In this document: positions 1-5,183 of the stretch, piece after piece
How the letters are laid out: the number at the start of each line of letters is the position of its first letter
Numbering within the stretch: position 1 is the stretch's first letter
Made by a program: the position numbers and the translations under genes
The notes under the pieces: model-generated
The model's input: the letters and a program-made list of their open reading frames with translations, nothing else
Databases searched by the model: none
Told to the model about the DNA's origin: nothing
Assembly: GCA_945952355.1 (NCBI GenBank)
Contig: CAMFIW010000262.1
Location: forward strand, 1 to 5,183
DNA length: 5,183 nt
Reading direction: 5' to 3'
DNA from: an uncultured Phenylobacterium sp.
GTDB taxonomy: Bacteria; Pseudomonadota; Alphaproteobacteria; Caulobacterales; Caulobacteraceae

Positions 1-220
1 GATAGGCGATCATGAGAATCAGCGCGCTGAGGCCGAACGCGCCCCAGAGCGTGTGCGACTCGGTGATGAGCCAGGCTGCGACGCTGAGATTGCTCGCCAC
101 CGTGGCGATCCGGGCGTTCCGCCCCATGCCGCCGCGCAGGAAGCTCAGGGCCGTGACCAGGAGCGCACCGACCGCGATGCCGCGCACGAACACATCCAGA
201 ATGGCCAGCGACGCTCCCAT
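1..220 (-). CDS. Membrane protein, N-terminal fragment (possibly a membrane-anchored AraC-type regulator)
   Basis: This gene starts at the ATG at 220-218 and runs off the left edge, so only 73 residues are visible. An in-frame TAG four codons upstream makes 220 the earliest possible ATG. No good Shine-Dalgarno sequence precedes it. The visible protein has about three hydrophobic segments, near residues 4-27, 38-52 and 57-73, separated by a short basic stretch (RGGMGRNAR). The first helix with 'VRGIAVGALL', followed by an Arg-rich loop and then 'VASNLSVAAWLI', resembles the N-terminal membrane sensor of a class of AraC-family regulators common in Caulobacterales. The DNA-binding half would lie outside the window, so this is a family resemblance only; any small polytopic membrane protein remains possible. 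A strong terminator at 265-304 separates it from rplL, so it probably has its own promoter. Confidence 0.6.
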   Translation of the reverse strand, partial: MGASLAILDVFVRGIAVGALLVTALSFLRGGMGRNARIATVASNLSVAAWLITESHTLWGAFGLSALILMIAY

Positions 221-264
221 GGGCGGAGCCTAGCACGGCCCTGGCGGCCGGGCAGCGGACGGTC

Positions 265-304
265 CCAAAACAAAAACGGCCCCGGAGGTCTCCCTCCGGG
301 GCCG
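265..304 (-). terminator. Strong intrinsic terminator downstream of rplL
   Basis: Positions 277-288 and 293-304 form a perfect 12-bp, almost all G-C stem around a 4-nt loop (289-292). Read on the minus strand, the stem is followed at once by a T-rich tail (TTTTTGTTTT, 276-267). This is a textbook rho-independent terminator for transcripts from rplJL. On the plus strand the hairpin has no T-run after it, so it should act in one direction only. Confidence 0.93.
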
Positions 305-315
305 CTCGAAAAGAT

Positions 316-356
316 CCGCGAAGAGCTCGCGGCCCTCGCCCCTCGTTCGAGGGGCG
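316..356 (-). other. Two tandem hairpins in the rplL 3' untranslated region
   Basis: Positions 337-345 and 348-356 form a perfect 9-bp inverted repeat with only TT between the arms (in practice a 4-nt loop). Next to it, 316-321 and 327-332 pair over 6 bp. Neither is followed by a T-run on either strand, so they do not look like terminators. They may protect the 3' end of the rplJL mRNA or be processing sites; no function is shown by the sequence. Confidence 0.5.
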
Positions 357-369
357 ACATCAGGCAATG

Positions 370-419
370 GGCGCGCGATGGACGCCGGAACCGGTATCCA
401 CTTCCGGCTGTCGCGCGCC
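370..419. repeat. Long two-tier inverted repeat just after the rplL stop
   Basis: The outer arms 370-378 and 411-419 pair perfectly over 9 bp of alternating GC. The inner arms 384-390 and 402-408 pair over 7 bp around an 11-nt loop that contains CCGGTATCCA. The two-tier build and the CCGGAACCGGTATCCACTTC core resemble dispersed palindromic intergenic elements that I recall from alphaproteobacterial genomes. That resemblance is from memory. With a single copy in the window, repeat status cannot be confirmed here. It begins 5 nt after the rplL stop. Confidence 0.45.
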
Positions 420-424
420 GCGTC

Positions 425-811
425 TTACTTGATGGTGACCGAGGCGCCGGCTTCTTCCAGCTTCTTCTTCACTTCTTCGGCTTGTTGCTTCGAGACGTTC
501 TCGACGACGTTCTGCGGAGCGCCTTCGACGAGGTCCTTGGCTTCCTTCAGGCCGAGGTCCGGACGGACGCCGCGGACTTCCTTGATCACGTTGATCTTCT
601 TGTCGCCACCGGCGGTCAGAACAACGGTGAACTCGGTTTGCTCTTCGGCGGCTTCGGCCGGAGCAGCGGCGGCGCCACCGCCGACGGCGGCCACGGCCAC
701 CGGAGCGGCGGCGGAGACGCCCCACTTTTCTTCCAGCAGCTTGGAGAGCTCAGCGGCTTCCAGGACGGTCAGGGTGGAGAGGTCTTCGACCAGCTTTTCA
801 AGCTTCGACAT
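425..811 (-). CDS. rplL: 50S ribosomal protein L7/L12
   Basis: This 128-residue protein has the usual L7/L12 length and architecture. Residues 1-32 form the N-terminal dimerisation helices that bind L10 ([26 protein letters not shown]). Residues 34-58 are the flexible Ala/Gly-rich hinge. Residues 59-128 are the globular C-terminal domain with the signature [13 protein letters not shown] (87-99) and the closing [14 protein letters not shown]. It forms the ribosomal stalk with L10 and recruits translational GTPases. The ATG at 811 is preceded by AAGGA 8 nt upstream. It lies 48 nt downstream of rplJ and is evidently co-transcribed with it; a separate ribosome binding site allows the several-fold higher synthesis that L12 needs. 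Transcription should end at the terminator at 265-304 instead of continuing into rpoB. Confidence 0.98.
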   Translation of the reverse strand: MSKLEKLVEDLSTLTVLEAAELSKLLEEKWGVSAAAPVAVAAVGGGAAAAPAEAAEEQTEFTVVLTAGGDKKINVIKEVRGVRPDLGLKEAKDLVEGAPQNVVENVSKQQAEEVKKKLEEAGASVTIK

Positions 812-819
812 GGGTTAGG

Positions 820-824
820 TCCTT
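820..824 (-). promoter_or_regulatory. Ribosome binding site of rplL
   Basis: AAGGA reads on the minus strand, with 8 nt between it and the rplL ATG. It is a strong site, as expected for a protein needed in several copies per ribosome. Confidence 0.85.
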
Positions 825-859
825 AAAACGAGAGATGTGGTTGTGTCGGAAAATGACGA

Positions 860-1375
860 TCAGGCGGCGTCTTTGGTCGCGTACGCGTTGAAGACGCGGG
901 CCAGTTGACCGGCCGGGGCCTGCAGGACGCCGGCGATCTTGGTCGCGGGGGCTTGCAGAAGGCCGATGATCTTGGCGCGCAGCTGGTCGAGGGAGGGAAG
1001 CGTCGCAAGCGCGCTCACACCCTTGGCGTCCAGCACTTCCTGACCCATGAAGCCGCCGACGATGGCGAACTTCTCGTTCTCTTTCGCGAACTGGGTCGCG
1101 ACCTTGGCGGCGGAGACAGGATCCGGCGCATAGGCGATGGCGACCGGGCCGGTGAACAGGGCGTCGCCCGCTTCACCGATCGAGCCGTCCAGGGCCTTCT
1201 GGGCCAGGGTGTTCTTCACCACCTTCAGCGCTGCGCCTTCCTTGCGGAGGCGGAGGCGAAGATCGGTCATTTCCGCAACGGTCAGACCCAGGTTGTGGGT
1301 CACGACCACGGCGCCGGCGCCATCGAACACGCTTTTCAGCGCCTCGATCGACTCCTGCTTTTGAGCGCGGTCCAT
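860..1375 (-). CDS. rplJ: 50S ribosomal protein L10
   Basis: The product has 171 residues, the normal length for L10. It begins MDRAQKQESIEALKSVF and ends with the helical tail ATKIAGVLQAPAGQLARVF, which in L10 carries the L12 dimer binding sites. The middle contains the conserved LRKEGAALKVVKNTLAQKAL stretch of the rRNA-binding domain and the FTGPVAIAY motif. L10 anchors L12 dimers on 23S rRNA to build the stalk and in many bacteria represses its own operon by binding the mRNA leader. The frame stays open upstream to an ATG at 1528, but I chose 1375 because GGAGA sits 5 nt before it, the family starts there, and the extra 51 residues resemble no L10. It is transcribed with rplL 48 nt downstream. 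The gene directly upstream is not rplA but the nucleotidyltransferase-like gene, 328 nt away. Confidence 0.97.
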   Translation of the reverse strand: MDRAQKQESIEALKSVFDGAGAVVVTHNLGLTVAEMTDLRLRLRKEGAALKVVKNTLAQKALDGSIGEAGDALFTGPVAIAYAPDPVSAAKVATQFAKENEKFAIVGGFMGQEVLDAKGVSALATLPSLDQLRAKIIGLLQAPATKIAGVLQAPAGQLARVFNAYATKDAA

Positions 1376-1380
1376 TGCGG

Positions 1381-1385
1381 TCTCC
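1381..1385 (-). promoter_or_regulatory. Ribosome binding site deciding the rplJ start
   Basis: GGAGA on the minus strand lies 5 nt before the ATG at 1375. A second in-frame ATG at 1387 overlaps this site (ATGGAGA) and is unlikely to be used because it would bury the Shine-Dalgarno sequence in its own codons. Confidence 0.8.
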
Positions 1386-1415
1386 ATACTCAGGTCCGGC
1401 CCCGGGACCATTCCC

Positions 1416-1489
1416 GAGACCGTAAGCAGCCTGCGCGGGGAAACCCCACGTGTGGCCGCGCCTGTCCTGTTGAGAGAAGCCGCAGTCTC
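1416..1489 (-). promoter_or_regulatory. Probable L10 leader (autoregulatory mRNA structure of rplJL)
   Basis: The minus-strand RNA folds by eye into a stacked structure with internal loops. GAGACUG (1489-1483) pairs with CGGUCUC (1422-1416) over 7 bp including one G-U. CGGC (1482-1479) pairs with GCUG (1430-1427). GCGCGG (1461-1456) pairs with CCGCGC (1438-1433). Asymmetric unpaired segments separate these stems, as in known L10 leaders, where the L10-L12 complex binds a bent, kink-turn-like element. The position, ending about 40 nt before the rplJ start, fits. Autoregulation by L10 is established in E. coli and other bacteria; its action here is inferred from position and fold. A covariance-model search was not possible. 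Confidence 0.65.
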
Positions 1490-1547
1490 CACGCCCTGCG
1501 CCTGCGCGCCGGGCCTGAGAAACCTCATCTTCCCGTCTCCCCACGAT

Positions 1548-1567
1548 CGAGGAAGGGCCCTTCCTCG
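1548..1567. other. Perfect 20-bp palindrome in the rplJ upstream region
   Basis: Positions 1548-1567 read CGAGGAAGGGCCCTTCCTCG, a perfect inverted repeat without a spacer. As RNA it could form an 8-bp stem with a GGCC loop, but neither strand has a T-run after it, so it is not a typical terminator. As DNA it could be a dimeric regulator site. A CATAAT hexamer on the minus strand (1574-1569) lies directly upstream but has no convincing -35 partner, so I do not call a promoter. Confidence 0.5.
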
Positions 1568-1616
1568 GATTATGGTCCCCGGCGACCCCGGAGCCCTCGC
1601 AGTTCTTGGACAGGAT

Positions 1617-1660
1617 CGGGGGCGAACCCCCGAACCCGCCTCCCCTTGGCGGAGGAGGCG
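1617..1660 (-). other. Two hairpins downstream of the nucleotidyltransferase-like gene
   Basis: On the minus strand, CGCCTCC (1660-1654) pairs with GGAGGCG (1643-1637) over 7 bp around a 10-nt loop. It is followed by CGGGGG-TTCG-CCCCCG (1632-1617), a 6-bp stem capped by a UUCG loop. Neither is followed by a T-run, so efficient intrinsic termination of the upstream operon is not evident. The rest of the gene-free stretch 1376-1703 shows nothing else clear beyond the L10 leader and the palindrome at 1548-1567. Confidence 0.4.
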
Positions 1661-1703
1661 AAACTCTAGAAGGCGCGGCTCTTACACGAAGCGCCGGGCG
1701 AAC

Positions 1704-2168
1704 TCAACCGCCCGCGAGAAACGCCGCCTTCTCCAGGTCCTTCGGCCGCCCGAAGCGTTTCAGGATGCGCGCCTGATCGGCCAGGCTCGGCACGGGCCAG
1801 TCCCGCCCCCCGAACCGCGCCGGCCTCAGGTCCCAAACCCCTACGGGCGACCAGGTCCCATCGGGGCCGCGCAGCATCAGCCCCCCCATCACCTCGGCCT
1901 TTCCCGGCGCGAAGTCGTAGCGGGAAAAGCGCGAACGGAACCGCGCGCTCGGGTCTGGCGCATAGGCCGGATCGCGCCAGCCAGCCCAAGCCACCTCCAG
2001 CGCCAAGGCCCCGGCCTCGGTGGTCAGGATGTCGACGTCGTCACAGGCCGGCCACGCCGAGCCAGCCACGATCAGCGCAGCGCTGCCGATCAGGCTCCAG
2101 GGCTCGGCGAGCGCATCGAGCGCCGGCGCCAACCGCAGGAGCAGGCGTTCCAGGTCGTTCGGAGTCAT
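1704..2168 (-). CDS. Small nucleotidyltransferase-fold protein
   Basis: The protein has 154 residues. Its N-terminal half carries the hallmark of the minimal nucleotidyltransferase fold: a helix, then LIGSAALI with G28-S29, and about 15 residues downstream D44-V45-D46 in DDVDILTT, the metal-binding pair of these enzymes. A possible third carboxylate is E92 in KAEVMGG. The C terminus (SLADQARILKRFGRPKDLEKAAFL) resembles the helical tail seen in aminoglycoside- or AbiEii-like nucleotidyltransferase relatives ('DQ...L..LGR.KDL'). Such proteins transfer NMP to small molecules, tRNA or proteins; the substrate here is unknown. The ATG at 2168 has a G-rich Shine-Dalgarno-like AGGGGG just upstream (2176-2171). 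It follows the pYEATS gene by 43 nt on the same strand and may be its operon partner, or an unrelated neighbour. Fold assignment is moderate; function is open. Confidence 0.75.
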   Translation of the reverse strand: MTPNDLERLLLRLAPALDALAEPWSLIGSAALIVAGSAWPACDDVDILTTEAGALALEVAWAGWRDPAYAPDPSARFRSRFSRYDFAPGKAEVMGGLMLRGPDGTWSPVGVWDLRPARFGGRDWPVPSLADQARILKRFGRPKDLEKAAFLAGG

Positions 2169-2211
2169 TTCCCCCTATCGCAGCCTGCGGGCGAAACGCA
2201 CAAGCCCCGCC

Positions 2212-4194
2212 CTATCGCTCGCGGATCACCTTCGGCGCGTCGGCGACCGTCGCCAGGTCGAGCTCCAGTTCGACGCCCACGCGCGGGATCCACGCCCCCA
2301 CAGTGAAGCCGCCCCAGGCTGTCACCACCCGGTTCGCGACACCGTCGCGGAACACCGCGCCAACGCGCGCCGGCTTGAAGCTGTCGTGCAGGAAGACCTC
2401 CACACGCTCGCCCTCCAGCCGGTCGTCCGGCGCCGCGACCTGCAACGCGATGCGGATCCAGTTGCGATTGCGGGTCTGACTGAAGGACGCCGATAGCCGA
2501 TAGCCGTCACGCTCTGGCCGCCCCCCGAACCGCCCCTTGTTCGGGTCGTCGGGATGTGTGACGGGCGACTTCAGGCCCGGCGGGTCGCTTCGGGCGTTGG
2601 GGACTTCGACTGAGGCGTCGTCGGCCATCCCGTCGAGTTCGCTGAGCGCGTGGCTGAGCAGTGCCTGCAATTCGGAGGCCGGCGCGCCGAAGAGAGTCGC
2701 CAGTTGGGCGCCGCGATCCAGCGCCTCGCCGGAGGCGGGCTGCGGGTCGGCGCCGACCAGTTCGGCGGCCCTCAGCGCCACGGCCTTGGCGTCCGGCGAC
2801 ATGAGGTCGAGCGGATCGGGTGCGCGGTCGGTGGGACTGGCCGCCGGCACGGTGTCGGTCACTTCGCGCAACTTGGCCGCAACGGCGTCGATGGCGGCCT
2901 CCAAGCTGCCCGGCTTGGCGGGCTGGTCCGCCACCAGGTCGCCCTTGGCCTGCGCCGCGCGCCAGGTCAGCCATGGCGCCGTCCCGCCACCGCCGCGGCC
3001 AGCCGCGCGAAAACCGATATCACCAGGCACCGCCTTGGGGTCCTGAGTGCTGCGGGCCACGGTCCAGCTCCATGCGCACTCCAGCATCGGTGGGCTGGTC
3101 AGGGGCGCCGCTCGCAGATCGTTTCCCTGCCCCACCGCCTGCAGCCGCCAGATCATCGCCGTCGCATCCGGCAGGCTCGCGCCCGCGACGACGCCCCGCA
3201 GCCAGTCCGCGGCACGACCCCGCCATCGCGTGGCGAAAGCCGTCTGGTCCTCGGGGGTCTCGGGCCAGGCCTCGTCGAGGGCCGGCGATGCGCCGAGATC
3301 GATCCGCGCCAGGGCCATCGCCGCCGCATAGAGCCGCAACAGGGGATCGGCCTCCGGACCGTCCAGCGCCGTGGCCAGCGCCTGCCCCAGCGACCCTCGC
3401 CCCGCCCCCAGGTCGTGGAGCAGGATTTCCGCCAGGCGCGCGGCCTCGGCGAGCTGACGTGGCGGCGCCGCGCGCGGCACGGACGCCACCACGGTTCGGG
3501 ACGGGTCGATTCCGTCCCGGCGCACGGTCTGGAACCCGTCGCCCGCCGCCTCCAGAACCTGGCCGCTACCGGCGCTCATGAACACCACGGTGCGCCGGTC
3601 GCGCAGCGCGGGCATGGTCTGATCCAGGGTCTCTCCCGTGAGCGCCACATAGCGCAGGCGATAGAGGCCGGGCCGGACCTGGTAGAGCCGGCAGGCATAG
3701 CTGTCCTGGGTCTGGTCTTGCAGGGCGGCGGCGGCATGGCCGTCGGAACGCATCGATCGGTCGTCGTGGTCCAGCAGCCTCAGGCCGGCGCTCAGGTCCA
3801 GCTTCTGGTTCAGCGAGTCCGCGCGGATGATGACCGCGATCTCCGAACCGTAGTCGCGCTCCGACGGCCGGCTCAGCTCCTCCACGGCCTTGGCGACCCC
3901 CTCCTCGCCGGCGGGCGACCCCGCCGCCAGGGCTTCCACCGGGCCCGGGGTCGGATCGGGCCGCACCACCAGCGGCTTTTCAATCGGCAACAACCGGACG
4001 AGCTTCTGGGACACTTGGCCTCCGGACGTCCAGTCGACCATGTAGACGCCTTCCGCGAGACTGAGCGTCAGCTCGTCCGTACCCGTCCCCACCACGCGGT
4101 AGTCGGTGTCCACGACCTTGATCTCGACGCCAGGTTCGCCATAGGCCACCAGCGTCGCCATGCCGCGCGAAACGTTGACCTCAGAGGCTGACAT
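2212..4194 (-). CDS. Multidomain protein with C-terminal pYEATS-like domain, caspase partner
   Basis: This 660-residue protein has no obvious signal peptide or membrane segment. Residues about 10-70 look like a small beta-sandwich (ATLVAYGEPGVEIKVVD...LAEGVYMVDW). Residues 115-240 look like a second beta-rich domain (VRPGLYRLRYVAL, RRTVVFMSAG). Residues 247-415 are mainly helical and end in a Gly-rich turn plus APWLTWRAAQ. Residues 430-525 are helical and Ala-rich. Residues about 561-658 carry the YEATS-like signature: VEVFLHDSFKP (598-608), TAWGGF (625-630) and LELDL (643-647), corresponding to the LHxSF and GWGxF motifs of YEATS domains. Eukaryotic YEATS domains read acylated lysines; prokaryotic versions have been noted in conflict-type systems. 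The start overlaps the caspase stop by 14 nt, implying translational coupling. Ribosome binding is weak; ATG codon 12 (4161) is an alternative start. The middle domains are unrecognised. Confidence 0.85.
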   Translation of the reverse strand: MSASEVNVSRGMATLVAYGEPGVEIKVVDTDYRVVGTGTDELTLSLAEGVYMVDWTSGGQVSQKLVRLLPIEKPLVVRPDPTPGPVEALAAGSPAGEEGVAKAVEELSRPSERDYGSEIAVIIRADSLNQKLDLSAGLRLLDHDDRSMRSDGHAAAALQDQTQDSYACRLYQVRPGLYRLRYVALTGETLDQTMPALRDRRTVVFMSAGSGQVLEAAGDGFQTVRRDGIDPSRTVVASVPRAAPPRQLAEAARLAEILLHDLGAGRGSLGQALATALDGPEADPLLRLYAAAMALARIDLGASPALDEAWPETPEDQTAFATRWRGRAADWLRGVVAGASLPDATAMIWRLQAVGQGNDLRAAPLTSPPMLECAWSWTVARSTQDPKAVPGDIGFRAAGRGGGGTAPWLTWRAAQAKGDLVADQPAKPGSLEAAIDAVAAKLREVTDTVPAASPTDRAPDPLDLMSPDAKAVALRAAELVGADPQPASGEALDRGAQLATLFGAPASELQALLSHALSELDGMADDASVEVPNARSDPPGLKSPVTHPDDPNKGRFGGRPERDGYRLSASFSQTRNRNWIRIALQVAAPDDRLEGERVEVFLHDSFKPARVGAVFRDGVANRVVTAWGGFTVGAWIPRVGVELELDLATVADAPKVIRER

Positions 4195-5183
4195 GGGTCG
4201 GTCCAGGGCCCGGGTGTTTGAACGCGGTCGACGACTGTGTGGCCGCGACGTCCAGGGAGTAGAATCGGTCGACCGCCACGGTGACCCTCGCGCCCGCAGG
4301 GCCCGCCGTCAGTGGCGCGCCGATAGGCGCGCCCTTGTCGTCGACGAGCTGAACCGAAGCGCCCGCCGGCAGGCCCCCGAAGTCGATGACGACGTCGGCC
4401 AGGATCAGAGGTGTCGGGATCTCCGGTCCGGCGACAAGGGTCGGCAGCGGTTCGTCGGGGTTGCCGGAGAAGCTCGCTCGCTGCTCGTTGGGCGCGCAGG
4501 CCGCAGGCAGGTTGTCGCGCACATAGAGCCTCAGACTCTCCAGGGACAGCGCCTGGGTGTCGGGATCGCGCACCGTGCGCAGGCCGCGCATAAGGGTCTG
4601 GGAAAAGGCGCCGCGCACGGGCGGCCCGGCCGTCTCGAACGCCGCCTTGTCCTTCTGGGCCGCGGCGCCGACGCCCCAGGTCGGGCTGGCCAGCTGGCGG
4701 CTGTTGGCGGACCCGATCACCGGCGCCGGCATGTTCAGCTTGGTCAGGCTGATCCGACAGCAGTCGAGGAACATGAACACCTCGTCGAAGCCGTTGTTCA
4801 GCAGCGCGCGCTTGAAGTCCTCGCAGGGGATGAGCCCCATCACCGTCTGGGCCAGGGGCCGGAAGTCGCCGAGCACGAAGCAGGTCTGGGTATCGACGGT
4901 CGATCCTGTGACGTTGCTCTGCACTCCGTGCCCCGCGAAGAACACGTAGCAGCGGCGCGGCTCGGCGTCGGCGGGATCGGTGAAGCGGTCGGCCGCCGCT
5001 TGGCCTGCGGCCCGCAGCGCGGTCTCAACGACGTTCTTCTCCTTGGGCGCCCGACCGAAATCGGCGGCCATCCCGTCGTCGTCGATGTCCCACCAGCCGG
5101 TGGCCGTCTCCCGCGCCAGGAAGTTGACGACAGACTGCGGCTTTCCCGTCGGCGCTGGATGGGTCCAAAGGTAGAGCCTGGAG
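4181..5183 (-). CDS. Caspase-like cysteine peptidase (C14 type) with C-terminal beta-sandwich, 5' end missing
   Basis: The frame is open to the right edge, so the N terminus is missing; 333 residues are visible, numbered from the codon at 5182-5180. The caspase fold is marked by the catalytic His in CYVFFAGHGVQ (H85, codon 4930-4928) and the catalytic Cys in MFLDCCR (C142, codon 4759-4757; C141 is its neighbour). Both follow hydrophobic strands, as in metacaspase and paracaspase relatives. GAFSQTLMRGLR (191-202) and LESLRLYVRDNLP (214-226) match later helices of the fold. Residues 257-333 form a separate Val- and Gly-rich domain (VQLVDDKGAPIG...YSLDV...THVSL) that looks like a beta-sandwich. 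The internal ATG at 5071 is not the start, since conserved-looking caspase sequence continues upstream. Bacterial caspases act as effectors in cell-suicide and anti-phage systems; that role is inferred. The stop overlaps the next gene by 14 nt. Confidence 0.9.
   Translation of the reverse strand, partial: SRLYLWTHPAPTGKPQSVVNFLARETATGWWDIDDDGMAADFGRAPKEKNVVETALRAAGQAAADRFTDPADAEPRRCYVFFAGHGVQSNVTGSTVDTQTCFVLGDFRPLAQTVMGLIPCEDFKRALLNNGFDEVFMFLDCCRISLTKLNMPAPVIGSANSRQLASPTWGVGAAAQKDKAAFETAGPPVRGAFSQTLMRGLRTVRDPDTQALSLESLRLYVRDNLPAACAPNEQRASFSGNPDEPLPTLVAGPEIPTPLILADVVIDFGGLPAGASVQLVDDKGAPIGAPLTAGPAGARVTVAVDRFYSLDVAATQSSTAFKHPGPGPTHVSL

Noticed and set aside
53..826. Plus-strand open frame of 257 codons across rplL
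   Set aside because: It lies antisense to the certain rplL gene, its protein is low-complexity and Arg/Gly-rich, and it is explained by GC-rich codon bias on the other strand.
1376..1528. 51-residue N-terminal extension of L10 from the ATG at 1528
   Set aside because: L10 proteins start at MDRAQKQ, the site at 1381-1385 serves the ATG at 1375, and the extension covers the leader structure.
1569..1574. CATAAT as the -10 box of an rplJ promoter
   Set aside because: No TTG-type -35 element lies at the right distance, so a promoter call would rest on one hexamer.
1617..1660. Hairpins as a terminator of the caspase operon
   Set aside because: The stems are real but no T-run follows on the minus strand.
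905..1669. Plus-strand open frame of 254 codons over rplJ and its leader
   Set aside because: It is antisense to rplJ and to a structured leader, with no recognisable protein pattern.
2650..4191. Plus-strand open frame of 513 codons opposite the pYEATS gene
   Set aside because: It mirrors the minus-strand gene, is rich in Arg, Gly, His and Gln without domain patterns, and leaves no room for the supported minus-strand gene and its overlap with the caspase gene.
4928..5071. ATG at 5071 as the caspase start
   Set aside because: The frame continues open to the window edge, and a start here would leave only 47 residues before the catalytic His, too short for the first part of a caspase fold.
1..5183. 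CRISPR array, tRNA, rRNA or insertion sequence
   Set aside because: I saw no regularly spaced direct repeats, no tRNA-like cloverleaf, no rRNA sequence and no transposase or terminal inverted repeats.

Overview
The window is very GC-rich throughout. Its ribosomal proteins L10 and L12 closely resemble those of Caulobacter/Phenylobacterium-type Alphaproteobacteria (recognised by memory of the family, not by a search). Every gene I can support reads on the minus strand, so transcription runs from the right edge of the window to the left. The long plus-strand frames are GC-driven shadows.

Right part (5183 to 1704), accessory cassette. A caspase-fold cysteine peptidase, cut off at its N terminus by the window edge, overlaps by 14 nt a 660-residue multidomain protein whose C terminus looks like a prokaryotic YEATS (pYEATS) domain. 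The gene for a small protein with a nucleotidyltransferase-like G-S...D-x-D motif follows after 43 nt. Same strand, overlap and tight spacing suggest one operon. The caspase C terminus and the N terminus of its partner both look like beta-sandwich domains, which could be assembly or sensing modules. The likely theme is a regulated protease system, perhaps anti-phage or cell-suicide, but that role is inferred from domain types only.

Middle part (1703 to 812), housekeeping. A 328-nt gene-free stretch contains several hairpins and a structure that fits an L10 (rplJ) autoregulatory leader. It is followed by rplJ and rplL, each with a good ribosome binding site.

Left part (424 to 1). Just past rplL there is a run of hairpins that ends in a strong intrinsic terminator with a 12-bp stem and a T-rich tail. 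Beyond it starts a partial gene for a membrane protein, possibly the N-terminal sensor of a membrane-anchored AraC-type regulator. rpoB therefore does not directly follow rplL here, and rplA does not directly precede rplJ, unlike the classical rplKAJL-rpoBC order.
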